Shown: positions 46,624 through 55,620 of the stretch, in pieces | Layout: the number at the start of each line of letters is the position of its first letter | Position numbering within the stretch: the first letter of the stretch is position 1 | Assembly: GCA_024958655.1 (NCBI GenBank) | Contig: JANWUR010000011.1 | Span: 60,697 to 124,696, forward strand | Length of the DNA: 64,000 nucleotides | Reading direction: 5' to 3' | DNA from: Cyanobium sp. FGCU6 | GTDB lineage: Bacteria > Cyanobacteriota > Cyanobacteriia > PCC-6307 > Cyanobiaceae | Made by a program: the position numbers and the translations under genes | Notes under the pieces: generated by a model | Seen by the model: only the letters and a program-made list of their open reading frames with translations | The model's database searches: none | Told to the model about the DNA's origin: nothing

Positions 46624-47640
46624 GTGAACAGCACTGCCCTGGTGCGGGACCTGTGCGCGGCGGTGGCCGACCTGGGGGCACCGGCCAGCGCGGCCGAGCG
46701 CTGCGCCACCGCGCTGCGGCTCACGGCGCTGGCGGCGGTGCTGCTGGGCGGCGCCTGGCTCTACTGGTGGCTGCCGCTGGGCTGGGCGGCGATCGCTGCC
46801 CTGCTGATCGCCGCTGGGGCCTATGCCCTGCTGCTGATCGCCACCCACGAGATGGTGCACGGCACCTGCTTCGGGATGGGCCGCTGGGAGCAGCCGCTGG
46901 GCTGTCTGTTGAGCTGGCCGATGGCCTGGCCCTTCCTCACCTACAGCCGGCTGCACCGCCTGCATCACCGCTGGAACGGCCGCGATCGCCGCGACCCGGA
47001 GCGCACCACGGCACTGCCCGCTGAGCTGCGACGGGCCGGAGCGCTGCGGCGCTTGTGGTGGCGCTGGCAACTGCCGCTCCGGCTTGCCCTGCTGGGGGGT
47101 GTGGGGCTGATCGCCGACACCGCCATCAAGGGCTGGCGGCTGCGGCCCGTGGACGCTGCGCTGGCGGATGCGCAATGGCGTGACGGCGCCGGGGTGACGG
47201 TGATGCACGCCGCGATGCTGCTGATCGCCCTCAGCCAGGGCGCGCTGGGGCGCTACCTGCTGTTCTGGCTGCTGCTGGAGCGGGTGATCGGCCTGGTTGT
47301 GCAGTTCCGCGGCCTCGTGGAGCACCACGGCCTCTGGCCGGCAGGGCTGAGCCCGCGCCGCGGCAGCCACCTGCTTACCCAGCTGTACAGCACCCGCAAC
47401 GTGAGGGCCGCCGCCTGGCTCAATGCCCTGATGGGCGGCCTGCCGCACCACAGCGCCCACCACGCCTTCCCCTGGATTCCCAGCGCCCGCCTGCCGCTCG
47501 CCAGCCATCGCATCGCGGCCGTGCTGCAGCGCCATGGCGCCGCTGCCATGTACCAGGTCGCCAGCTACGGCCATGCCCTGGGCTGGTTGTGGCGCGAGGG
47601 GCACTCCGGGCAATCGCAACAGGCAGTGCATCGCCCATGA
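46624..47640 (+). CDS. fatty-acid desaturase-like membrane protein
   Basis: Three His boxes mark the di-iron desaturase superfamily: ATHEMVHG, RLHRLHHRWNG and LPHHSAHHAFPW. Hydrophobic segments (LTALAAVLLGGAWLYWWLPL, AAIAALLIAAGAYALLLIA, VMHAAMLLIALSQGALG) give an integral membrane enzyme. The substrate could be a lipid acyl chain or a carotenoid. The GTG at 46624 (VNSTALVRDL) is preferred; an ATG at 46456 would add 56 residues antisense to the NACHT gene start. It is divergent from the NACHT gene. Confidence 0.72.
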   Translation: MNSTALVRDLCAAVADLGAPASAAERCATALRLTALAAVLLGGAWLYWWLPLGWAAIAALLIAAGAYALLLIATHEMVHGTCFGMGRWEQPLGCLLSWPMAWPFLTYSRLHRLHHRWNGRDRRDPERTTALPAELRRAGALRRLWWRWQLPLRLALLGGVGLIADTAIKGWRLRPVDAALADAQWRDGAGVTVMHAAMLLIALSQGALGRYLLFWLLLERVIGLVVQFRGLVEHHGLWPAGLSPRRGSHLLTQLYSTRNVRAAAWLNALMGGLPHHSAHHAFPWIPSARLPLASHRIAAVLQRHGAAAMYQVASYGHALGWLWREGHSGQSQQAVHRP

Positions 47641-47694
47641 GGTCGGCAGGCGCCCTGGCGCATTCCATCGGGATGGCAAGCGGTTGGGGGGGCC

Positions 47695-48288
47695 TCAGCC
47701 CGCCCCCACCAGCTGCTGCCGCAGCGCCGCGATGGCCTTCTTCTGGGCCCGCTGCACCGACATGGCGCTGATCTGCAGCTGCTCAGCCGCCGCCCTCAGC
47801 GACAAGCCCTCCAGGAGCGTGAGCTTCAGTGCTGCGGCATGGGCAGCGGGAAGCTGATCGAGCAGCTGCTCCAGCGCCTGGGCATCGATGCGCTGCTCGC
47901 CAGCTGCCTCCGGCTCCGGAGCGGCCAGCTGATCGAGCAGGCACGGCTCGCCATCGGCGTGGCTATCGAGGCTGAAGTGCCCCAGCGGGCACTGGCCCTG
48001 CTCATGCAGGCGATGGGGAATGCGCACCAGCCGCACCCGATCGCGCAGGTGATGCTGCAAGGCGCCTGTGATGCACCGGCGCAGATAGGGCGCTGCCGGC
48101 TCGCCAGCACGGAGGCGGGGGGCGGAGCGTACCAGGGCCTCGCGGGCCACCTGGATCAGATCCTCCCGCTCTACCAGCGGGAACAGGCGCCGGGTGGGAT
48201 TCCATGGCCCGTCGATGGTGCGGAGCTGCTTTACTGGCTGATGTGGACGTAATGCTAAAGGTGCTGCACTTTGATCACTGGCAACCAT
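47695..48288 (-). CDS. sigma-factor-like protein, copy B (N-terminally altered)
   Basis: From LFPLVEREDLIQVAREALVR to the C-terminus (LSLRAAAEQLQISAMSVQRA, KKAIAALRQQLVGAG) it parallels copy A at 38710-39344, with the reading frame intact. The first 46 residues of copy A (LKARDALVLEHLPLADAIAS...) are replaced by an unrelated 34-residue stretch, so part of region 2 is lost. It may still bind promoters or RNA polymerase, or be inactive. The length is 197 aa. Confidence 0.6.
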   Translation of the reverse strand: MVASDQSAAPLALRPHQPVKQLRTIDGPWNPTRRLFPLVEREDLIQVAREALVRSAPRLRAGEPAAPYLRRCITGALQHHLRDRVRLVRIPHRLHEQGQCPLGHFSLDSHADGEPCLLDQLAAPEPEAAGEQRIDAQALEQLLDQLPAAHAAALKLTLLEGLSLRAAAEQLQISAMSVQRAQKKAIAALRQQLVGAG

Positions 48289-48327
48289 TCGAAGCCAAGC
48301 TCAAACCTAAACTATCCGATATAAGAA

Positions 48328-49218
48328 ATGAGTTCGCCCATGTCTGATCTGGCTCAACGCCTCAGGAGAAGACGAGAAAATGTTCAAGGACTATTACGTT
48401 CGGTTGAAAAAGAGGGTTTAAATCCAGCCGTGCTTAAGCATTATGCTGAGAATCCTGAAGGTCTCACTGATAAAGACAGAAGACGCATTGAACTGGCTCT
48501 TAGGTTGCCTTATCTCCATTGCGGAACCCCAGATCCTCCGCCTGAACTAGACGAGCGCCTATCGGATGTTCATGTCCTTCGCATTCTTAGAAGTAATCCA
48601 GGTAAAATTGACGAGATGCTTAGACTGGAAAGTCTTATTTGCGATGCCAGTTATATCCTGGCGAACTGCTGCTCATCAAAAGCGGATGCAGCAGAACTAG
48701 CGATGGCTTATGTTACCGAATCAAAGCAAGCGCGATTAAAATTACTAATTGAAGACGTCAATGATAGAATCTCTTTGCTGCAGAGCCTTAGGGATAAAGA
48801 AGTTCGGGTGGAATTGCGTAACCAACGGCGTTCCGAGGTCGCTGCTGCGCAATTTGCCGGCATAGCGGAGGATTTGCAACTTGCAGGTGCTCTATGGCAA
48901 GCTTTAGATAATGCGGCTCCTGCAGTTGGCTATGTATACCTTAAGCGTTGGAGAATGCCCGATAACAGTTGCTGGTTTAAGATTGGCATCACTAATAACC
49001 CAAGTCGCCGAGAAGCTCAGCAAAATGTTCTTCCTGTTGCCGCAGAAACCATAGTGTGTGTTGATGTTGGAAGTATGGACCGCGCAAGGTCAGTAGAAGC
49101 TGTAGTCCACCAAGTGCTTGAGGAGCAGCGAATCACGGATGCCAACAACCGCGAGCTTTTCCACCTGAGTGATCAGCAGGCGGCAGCTGTAAAGGCAGTG
49201 CTAGAGAAGCTGGTCTGA
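48328..49218 (+). CDS. GIY-YIG/T5orf172-like nuclease-domain protein
   Basis: The C-terminal 90 residues (VGYVYLKRWRMPDNSCWFKI, GITNNPSRREAQQNVLP, ARSVEAVVHQVLEEQRITD, RELFHLSDQQAAAVKAVLEK) have the T5orf172/GIY-YIG shape. The N-terminal 200 residues are helical and charged. The gene is distinctly AT-rich against its neighbours, a sign of separate transfer. It may be a mobile-element nuclease or a defence effector. The first ATG is used; another lies 4 codons in. Confidence 0.68.
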   Translation: MSSPMSDLAQRLRRRRENVQGLLRSVEKEGLNPAVLKHYAENPEGLTDKDRRRIELALRLPYLHCGTPDPPPELDERLSDVHVLRILRSNPGKIDEMLRLESLICDASYILANCCSSKADAAELAMAYVTESKQARLKLLIEDVNDRISLLQSLRDKEVRVELRNQRRSEVAAAQFAGIAEDLQLAGALWQALDNAAPAVGYVYLKRWRMPDNSCWFKIGITNNPSRREAQQNVLPVAAETIVCVDVGSMDRARSVEAVVHQVLEEQRITDANNRELFHLSDQQAAAVKAVLEKLV

Positions 49219-49319
49219 TGGCTGGCTCTCATCATCTGCGCCATCGCTTTCTGATGCTTGCATCTTCACGGCCACTTCCAGCATTGCCGGAGATGTGAGG
49301 GGCCTGGTCTGAGCGCCGC

Positions 49320-49535
49320 CTACTGGCCCGCCTGGTGCTGCCCCTCCCCACGGATCCAAGCCCTCAGCAGCTTGTGCTTGTCGCACCCCTCCAGCTCCTT
49401 AGGGGGCACGGCAGAGAAGCGGGAGCCGCCATGGATTCCTGATGTGATCTCCACCGCGTGGTCGGCGTCGATGGCGTCTACGAGTTGGATCCCGAAGCCG
49501 AGCGGGCCATCGAAGAACACGGAGAAGGAGGCCAT
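49320..49535 (-). CDS. hypothetical protein, 71 aa
   Basis: The short frame MASFSVFFDGPLGFGIQLVD... has strand-rich character followed by a helix (KELEGCDKHKLLRAWIRGEG). It lies just downstream of the restriction-modification remnant on the same strand. Its family is unknown. Confidence 0.45.
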   Translation of the reverse strand: MASFSVFFDGPLGFGIQLVDAIDADHAVEITSGIHGGSRFSAVPPKELEGCDKHKLLRAWIRGEGQHQAGQ

Positions 49536-49575
49536 GTCCAATAGCTGCTGTCCTGTTGGTAGCAACGGCAGGAGC

Positions 49576-50175
49576 TCAGGGCTGCGGTGAGGGCCTTGTG
49601 TTTGGATCCCATGGCCCCACGACCGCCTGGCCCTCAGCCTCCAGCTCCGCCAGTTCCAGGTTGAGGTCCAGCAGGTTGGCCAGCACATCGGCCTTCGCGC
49701 TCCACCCGTAAGCCTTGAGCACCAGGGCATCGAGGGCGTCGTGGAGCTTCCGCAGCTTGCTGGCCGGCTCGTCGAAGTAGCGGTTGTAAAGCTCGGTGAT
49801 CCCCTTCTGGTTCTCGACCATCCAGCCGTTGCGGTAGTCGTTGAGCTCGATCATCTGCTGGCGGATCGCCTCAGCCTGCTGCGAGGTGACCTGCTGGGGG
49901 AAGGGGAAGGTCTCGAAATCTGTTGGAGGTGTGTATCGGGTCCCTTCTTTAAGGGATGATGCAGTTGCCGCAACACACTCGCGGTGGGCAACCGAGGAGA
50001 GGATTCCTTTTGTGTAGTAATCTGAGCAAGAAATTACAGTTGCTGAGTTGTTGCCGGGGGCGTTGTAGCTCATATCAGCATCACCCATTTTGAGTGGCAA
50101 GGAACTGTACGCATTTCGATCGTAATTTTCAATGCTTTGCGCTTCGCGAGCCTCGGATGCCAAAGCTGCCAACAC
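49576..50175 (-). pseudogene. C-terminal fragment of an MmeI-like restriction-modification enzyme
   Basis: The fragment ends with the C-terminal pattern of MmeI-like type IIG enzymes and related methyltransferases: SSVAHRECVAATASSLKEGT, RYTPPTDFETFPFPQ, NQKGITELYNRYFDEPASKL, RKLHDALDALVLKAYGW. The upstream methyltransferase motifs and the nuclease are missing; the frame breaks up in AT-rich DNA around 50180-50280. The matching N-terminal piece lies at 59977-60354 on the same strand, beyond the CRISPR-Cas locus. Confidence 0.75.
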
Positions 50176-50546
50176 AAACCATGAAGATTAGTGTTCGTAT
50201 TGGCCAGCCTTTCAGGTCTCAAAAATTGACAGTCCAAAACTCTTGAATTCACTCAGGGGCGAGGTGAGCGTGAAGTCCTCGGCCTCAGTAATCGGTCATT
50301 AGCATTCAGGTAAATCTATTCAACAAAGAAGGCGGTTCTGATGGCTCCTACGGCATCCATCTCATTTCGGAATCCCTTTGGTCGCTACCGGGAATTTCCG
50401 GCGTTTGGTGAGCCGCTATATCCACCTCCGGATATGCTTTATGCAGCCATCGCATAATGTAAGGCTCCTTACAATTTTTTCCATCCTTGACCGCTGCCAA
50501 TCCAATTCCCCATTGCTAGACAGCAGATACCCGGCGCCCCGTCCTG
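50176..50546. other. AT-rich junction upstream of cas3
   Basis: This stretch joins the broken restriction-modification gene to the cas operon. Apart from the palindrome at 50458-50473 I see no gene. The cas3 promoter should lie here. Confidence 0.4.
50458..50473. promoter_or_regulatory. palindrome upstream of cas3, candidate operator
   Basis: A perfect 16-base palindrome (TGTAAGGCTCCTTACA; 7-bp arms around CT... with central GCTC) lies 73 bases before the cas3 start and is followed by a T-rich run. It could be a dimeric repressor site for the cas operon. Confidence 0.4.
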
Positions 50547-52730
50547 TTGCAACCCGCCAGCTACTTCGAGGCTGCTGCAGGCTTTCCGCCGCTGCCGTTC
50601 CAGCTGGCCTGGATGGAGCAGCAGGAGCCGGCACCGTTGCGGTCCTTGGAGGCGCCGACCGGGCTTGGCAAGACGCTTGCCACCCTGGTGGGCTGGTTAT
50701 GGGCCCGCCGCCAGCGACCCGAGAGCACCCCGCGGCGGCTGGTGTATCAGCTGCCGCTGCGCACCCTCACCGATCAGATCGCGGCGGAGTGTCGCTCCGT
50801 GATCGAGCGGCTGGGCCTGGCGATACCGGTGCATGTGCTGCGCGGCGGGCAGGTGGAGAACGACTACGCCGATGCCCTGGCAGCCGAAGCCGTGATTGTG
50901 GGCACCCTCGATCAGGTGGTCTCGCGGCAGCTGATGCGCGGCTATTGCTGCTCGCGCTGGAGTTGGCCCCGGCACTTCGCGGCGCTCAACACCGACGTTC
51001 GGATCGTGGTGGACGAGACACAGCTTCAAGGCGCTGCCGTGCGCACCGCGATCCGGCTGCAGGAGCTCCACCATCTGCACGGCGCTCCGATGCCCCGAGA
51101 GCTGGTGCTCTGCTCCGCCACGCTCGATGCCGCCTTGCTGAATGCCGGCACGCCCCGCCATGGGCTGAGCGATGCCGACTACGAGCATCCCGTGGCCCAG
51201 CGCAAGGTGGGGCGATCCAAGCCCCTCACCATGGCAGGCGCTGAGGATCCTGCTGCCCTGGTGCTCAGCCATCACCAGAAGGGATCCCTGTCTTTGGTGG
51301 TGGTGAATCAGGTGCGCCGTGCTCAGCAGATTGCCGCTCAGCTCGATGGGCTGCCGGTGCTGCTGCTCCATTCCCGGTTTCGCCGCGCCGAGAGGCAGAT
51401 GATCGAGGAGCAGCTGAGCGGGTTCCGCGGCGTGGTGATCGCCACCCAGACCGTGGAGGCCGGCATCGATCTCGATGCCCGGCTGCTAATCAGCGACCTC
51501 TGCCCGTGGGCCTCGTTTGTGCAGCGCTGCGGCCGGGTAGGCCGCAACAACACCTATCCCGAAGCCGCGGTGATCGTATGCGAACCGGCCGCTGCGCTGC
51601 CTTACAGCGAGGCGGAGCTGGCCGAAACACGCCAACGGCTGGGGCTGCTCGCCGGTGATGCCTGCGTGCGAAGCCTGATGGCCGTGGCCGCACCACCGCA
51701 ACCTGGAGAAGGGCTGCGCCTCAGCGAAGACCGCTTGCTCGAGCTGTTTGATACGCACCCCCCGGAGCAGGGCGACATCGACATCAGCTCCTACCTGCGG
51801 GTGGGCGAAATGCGCGATGTATCGCTGCTCTGGCGCCGGCAGCCCTCCACGGAGATGGCGCCTGCCGCGGATGCGGAGCTTTGCGAGGCACCACTGCGTG
51901 CCGTGCAGCAGCGCTATTCAACGCTCTGGATTCCGCGCGGCGATGGCTGGACCGAAATCCCCTCCGCACAGCTGGTGGTTGGCTCAACCGCGGCAGTGGC
52001 CTGCACCGCTGGTGGTTACGCCACCGCCACCGGCTGGCTGCCCGCCAGCACCGAGCCAGTGCCTGAGATCGAGCTGCCTACGGATGGCGGCTCGACCGAA
52101 GACCGCAGCAGCTTCCGCTCTTCTGTGGCGGTGACCCTGCCGCAACACCTCAGAGATACCCATGAAGAGGCGCAGACCCTTTGTGCGGCCATGGCGATCA
52201 GCCCATCGATGGCGAATCCACTGCAGCGGGCGGCCTTGCTGCATGACATCGGGAAGGCGCATGCGGTGTTTCAGGCCACGATGCGCGCCAACGGCTGCGG
52301 CGATGGCCAATGGGCCAAGGCACCCGGCTGGGGCAGCCGTCACGGCCGCCCTGGGTTTCGCCATGAGCTGGCCTCCGCACTGGCTGCGATGCAAAAGGAA
52401 GAGGAGCCACTCGTGAGCTATCTGCTGATGGCCCACCACGGCAAGATCCGGCTGCGACTGCAGCCCTTCCCATGGGCGCGTGATGGCCCGCTGCACGGCG
52501 TGGAGGAAGGCGATCTTCTCCCGGCTGTGGAGGGCGTGAGTGAAGCAACGGTGCTTCGGTTTCCGCCCACGGGCATGGGGAAAGGCTGGTCCCCCCTGTG
52601 CCGGCGCCTTCTGGAGCAGCACGGTCCCTTCGCGCTGGCCTGGCTGGAAGCGCTGATCCGCGAGGCCGATCTCCGGGCCTCCCGCCGCTGGCAGATCCCA
52701 GCCGCAAACGGAATCCAGGCCGCTATCTGA
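50547..52730 (+). CDS. cas3: Cas3 helicase-nuclease, type I-G (helicase then C-terminal HD)
   Basis: Cas3 unwinds and cuts DNA marked by Cascade. The superfamily 2 helicase comes first: LEAPTGLGKTLATLVGWLWA (motif I, near residue 37), VRIVVDETQLQ (motif II), VLCSATLD (III), ATQTVEAGIDLD and VQRCGRVGRNN (V-VI). The HD nuclease follows, with ALLHDIGKAH near residue 565 and LMAHHGKIR. This order, reverse to most type I systems, is typical of I-G (formerly I-U). The start is a TTG at 50547. The length of 727 aa is normal. It opens the cas operon. Confidence 0.9.
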   Translation: MQPASYFEAAAGFPPLPFQLAWMEQQEPAPLRSLEAPTGLGKTLATLVGWLWARRQRPESTPRRLVYQLPLRTLTDQIAAECRSVIERLGLAIPVHVLRGGQVENDYADALAAEAVIVGTLDQVVSRQLMRGYCCSRWSWPRHFAALNTDVRIVVDETQLQGAAVRTAIRLQELHHLHGAPMPRELVLCSATLDAALLNAGTPRHGLSDADYEHPVAQRKVGRSKPLTMAGAEDPAALVLSHHQKGSLSLVVVNQVRRAQQIAAQLDGLPVLLLHSRFRRAERQMIEEQLSGFRGVVIATQTVEAGIDLDARLLISDLCPWASFVQRCGRVGRNNTYPEAAVIVCEPAAALPYSEAELAETRQRLGLLAGDACVRSLMAVAAPPQPGEGLRLSEDRLLELFDTHPPEQGDIDISSYLRVGEMRDVSLLWRRQPSTEMAPAADAELCEAPLRAVQQRYSTLWIPRGDGWTEIPSAQLVVGSTAAVACTAGGYATATGWLPASTEPVPEIELPTDGGSTEDRSSFRSSVAVTLPQHLRDTHEEAQTLCAAMAISPSMANPLQRAALLHDIGKAHAVFQATMRANGCGDGQWAKAPGWGSRHGRPGFRHELASALAAMQKEEEPLVSYLLMAHHGKIRLRLQPFPWARDGPLHGVEEGDLLPAVEGVSEATVLRFPPTGMGKGWSPLCRRLLEQHGPFALAWLEALIREADLRASRRWQIPAANGIQAAI

Positions 52731-52757
52731 ACAACCCCGTCGAGCTAATCCCTGACC

Positions 52758-53762
52758 ATGCATTACAACCTGCTGCTGCGCTCCGTCCTGCCGACCTTCG
52801 TGCCCGCAGGCTTCGTGGATGTCGGCCACAGCACCGTGCGTGATGCCCGCAGCGGCAAGACGCTGGTGATCGTCGATTCGGTGCAGTCGATCGCCAATCA
52901 CCTGGAGGCCACGATCGTGGCGCAGCCCGGGCAGGTGATCGCTGGCCTGGAGACCATGCCCTACCTGCGGCTCACGATCACCGATCCCAAGGGCCGAACG
53001 CGGGTGACCAGCAGCCTGGAGCTGCCGCACCGCCTGGCCTCGGGCTGGTTCTGCCGCTCGGCTGAACTGCGCGGCTTTCAGGCCGAGCTGGCGGAGCGGA
53101 TCCTCGATCACGGCATCGCCGCTGCCACCTTCCACTACTGCCCCAATTCGCTGCTGCACGGCGTCTTCTACAGCCAGCTGGCGGGGCTCGATCCCAACGT
53201 GGCCAAGACCCCTCGCCTGCTCACCGCCGAAGTCGTAGCCCGCGGTGCCCAGTCGGTAGCTGATGGCGGTGTCGCCAAGGATCCACTCTTCCCATCTGGC
53301 GATGGCTTCGATGTGGAAGCGCTGGTGGGCGAGAAGGCCACCGCAGCGGAAGTGGGCGCCGGCTTCATCCCCTTCCGCCATCAGGCCTTCATCGCTGAGG
53401 AGATCGAACTGGCGGTCTATCTGGCGGAGGGGCGCATCGAGCGACTGCCGCTGCCTGATCCTGCCCGTGAGGTGCTCTCCCTGCTGGCTCGTCTCAAGCT
53501 GGCCCGCTTGCTGGCGGCACCACTGGATCTGCGCGCCCACTGCATCTTCCAGGCCGATCAGATTCCAGCGGAGCTGAGTGATGCCTCCGCTTTGCTTGCT
53601 GCGCTGCAGGAGAAGCTGCAGGCCTGCCGCAGCCTTGGCCTGCTGGCTGAACCAGCGGTCACGGAGTTTGCCTTCACCCTCGGTGCAGCCAAGGAGAAGA
53701 GCAAGAAAGCCAAGGCCGCTGCTGCTGCCACGGCTTTTGCCGCCGAGGAGGTGGATGGATGA
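52758..53762 (+). CDS. csb1: Csb1 (GSU0053 family), Cas7-like subunit
   Basis: Csb1 is the Cas7-type backbone protein of the type I-G Cascade and polymerises along the crRNA. Family-like segments are FVDVGHSTVRDARSGKTLVI, VDSVQSIANHLEATIV, SSLELPHRLASGWF and HGVFYSQLAG. The C-terminus is a Lys/Ala-rich tail. The length is 334 aa. It follows cas3 after 27 bases and overlaps csb2 (ATGA). Confidence 0.88.
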   Translation: MHYNLLLRSVLPTFVPAGFVDVGHSTVRDARSGKTLVIVDSVQSIANHLEATIVAQPGQVIAGLETMPYLRLTITDPKGRTRVTSSLELPHRLASGWFCRSAELRGFQAELAERILDHGIAAATFHYCPNSLLHGVFYSQLAGLDPNVAKTPRLLTAEVVARGAQSVADGGVAKDPLFPSGDGFDVEALVGEKATAAEVGAGFIPFRHQAFIAEEIELAVYLAEGRIERLPLPDPAREVLSLLARLKLARLLAAPLDLRAHCIFQADQIPAELSDASALLAALQEKLQACRSLGLLAEPAVTEFAFTLGAAKEKSKKAKAAAAATAFAAEEVDG

Positions 53763-55174
53763 GCACCACCATCCGCATCACCCTGCTTTCCGGCCGTTAC
53801 GGCGCTACCCCCTGGAACCGTAGCGAACACGAGGGCCAGGTGGAATACCCCCCGTCGCCCTGGCGGCTGCTGCGTGCGGTGCTTCACGGCGCCTACACCC
53901 TCAACGGATCCGGACAGCTGCCCGATGGCGTCGCCGAGTTGATTGAGAGGCTCGCTGAGCAGCAGCCCAGCTACCACCTGCCTTTCGGCGAGTACGGACA
54001 GATCCGTGGCTTCCGGCCGGTGTACGGAAACGAGCCGGTGCCGCCGCTTGATACCTATGGCGGGGGATACAGCCAGGCCAAGGGGAAGCGCCGCTCCTTC
54101 ATCGACTCCTTCCTCGAACTCGGTGCTGGTGCCGCCTTGCATGTGAGCTGGCCTGTGGATCTCGATGCTGAGCAGGAACGGCTGCTGGGGGCCTGCCTGG
54201 CGGGACTGAGCTATCTCGGCAGGGCTGAGTATCCAGCGATTTGGCAGGTGGTGCCCTCGATGCCTGCGTCCAACTGCAGCCCGGATCCAGCCGGCAGCCT
54301 CTTGGTGCTGGGGTGCGGGAGCCAGCAGGTGCTGGAGGGTCTGCTGATGAACGCCCAGCAGGGGCGGCAGGAAGGCCGCCAGAGCCTGCCTGGCCAGCAC
54401 TGGTTTGCCTACCGCTACAACCCGCAACGGCCTGCGGTGCGCAGCGATGGCTCCAATGCACCAGCCGTGAACCGCGCGCTCTATGCCTTCCTGGCGGACT
54501 ACCCCATGCCGGCTTCCGCGGGGATGGCCTGGACCGATCGCCTCCATCGCGCCCTATTGCGCAAGGCATCGGCCTCGCCGCTGTTTGCCGGTGTCGCCGG
54601 GGGACAGCCGCTGGCGGAGGATCAGCGAGCCTGGTACTGCTGGCACCAGAGCGATGGGGCCATCAGTGCCCTGGAGGTGCTGAGCCCGCAGCCCTTCAGC
54701 CAGAAGGAGATCGAAGCGTTGCAGCAGCTGCGGCGGCTCTATGGCCGTGGTGGCGTTGAGGTGCCGCTGCGCCTGATGCGGCTGGATCATGCCTCCTTCG
54801 GGAGACACCAGCGCCTGCGCACCGCAACCCTGATGCTGCTCTACACCACACCACGGCCGGGGAAACTGCAGCGCAGCCCCGCAGCTCAGGCGATTCAGTC
54901 CTTGCTGTGGGGGCTCGGCGAGCAGGGGAAGATGCCGCCCGCTGCGTTCGAGATCGAGGGCGACACCACCTATTTGCAGCATCCCAGCCATGGCCGCATC
55001 GCTGCCCAGGTGCTCGATGTGGTGGATGGGCCAGGGATCATCTGCCGTGGTGATCGCAAGGCCGCCTCTGGCCTTGGCTTCCATCTCGAGCTGCAGACCG
55101 AGCAAGGCTTGCCCGCCATCGGCATCGGCTGGGGGCGCCACTTCGGTGCCGGAAGGCTGGAGGCCGTGGCATGA
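53759..55174 (+). CDS. csb2: Csb2 (GSU0054 family), Cas5-Cas6 fusion
   Basis: In type I-G systems Csb2 combines the Cas5-like subunit with the Cas6-like crRNA-processing nuclease. The N-terminal RITLLSGRYGATPWN, EYPPSPWRLLRAVLHGAY and PSYHLPFGEYGQIRGFRPVY match the family. The C-terminal half (MPPAAFEIEGDTTYLQHPSH, LGFHLELQTEQGLPAIGIGW) carries the second RAMP fold with a Gly-rich end. It would cut within the 36-bp repeat 3' of its hairpin. The length is 471 aa. Confidence 0.87.
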   Translation: MSTTIRITLLSGRYGATPWNRSEHEGQVEYPPSPWRLLRAVLHGAYTLNGSGQLPDGVAELIERLAEQQPSYHLPFGEYGQIRGFRPVYGNEPVPPLDTYGGGYSQAKGKRRSFIDSFLELGAGAALHVSWPVDLDAEQERLLGACLAGLSYLGRAEYPAIWQVVPSMPASNCSPDPAGSLLVLGCGSQQVLEGLLMNAQQGRQEGRQSLPGQHWFAYRYNPQRPAVRSDGSNAPAVNRALYAFLADYPMPASAGMAWTDRLHRALLRKASASPLFAGVAGGQPLAEDQRAWYCWHQSDGAISALEVLSPQPFSQKEIEALQQLRRLYGRGGVEVPLRLMRLDHASFGRHQRLRTATLMLLYTTPRPGKLQRSPAAQAIQSLLWGLGEQGKMPPAAFEIEGDTTYLQHPSHGRIAAQVLDVVDGPGIICRGDRKAASGLGFHLELQTEQGLPAIGIGWGRHFGAGRLEAVA

Positions 55175-55276
55175 GAGAACACACGCCACTGCCGGCTGCA
55201 GCAATCCCGCATCGTGCAAGCGATGTGCTGCAGTTCAGCCATGCTGTGCAAAACATTGATTCATGCGGAGTGCATC

Positions 55277-55603
55277 ATGCGAAATTCCGGTAAGTCTCAT
55301 CACTCACTACTGGCGATTTTGTTGCTGAATGCAGGTGTTGCCATTGTCACCGGTGGCGCGACCCTGGTGGTGCTGCTGATCGCTCCCCTTGGAATCGCAG
55401 CCGTGCTGTCTTGCACTGGGATTGTGGCGGTACTGAGCTTCGTGTTAGGTGTTGTGGCGGATCTTTGGCTGTGGCAAGGGCTGAGTCTTGGTGGCAATCG
55501 AAGTGGCTTCGGAAATTCTAGTGGCTGGGAGGCAATTTCTGAGCGAAGGAATCTCCCGCCTATGGCCGGTGCAGCCGATTTACCTCCCCAGCGCAGACCC
55601 TAA
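55277..55603 (+). CDS. small membrane protein inside the cas operon, 108 aa
   Basis: Two adjacent long hydrophobic segments (LLNAGVAIVTGGATLVVLLI and VLSCTGIVAVLSFVLGVVAD) form a membrane hairpin between a short basic head (MRNSGKSHHSLL) and a polar tail. It lies between csb2 and cas1 on the same strand, with gaps of 102 and 17 bases, so it is probably co-transcribed. It matches no core Cas family that I know. It could be an anchor, a toxin-like ancillary protein or a chance insertion. Confidence 0.6.
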   Translation: MRNSGKSHHSLLAILLLNAGVAIVTGGATLVVLLIAPLGIAAVLSCTGIVAVLSFVLGVVADLWLWQGLSLGGNRSGFGNSSGWEAISERRNLPPMAGAADLPPQRRP

Positions 55604-55620
55604 ATACAGAAACAAAGATC

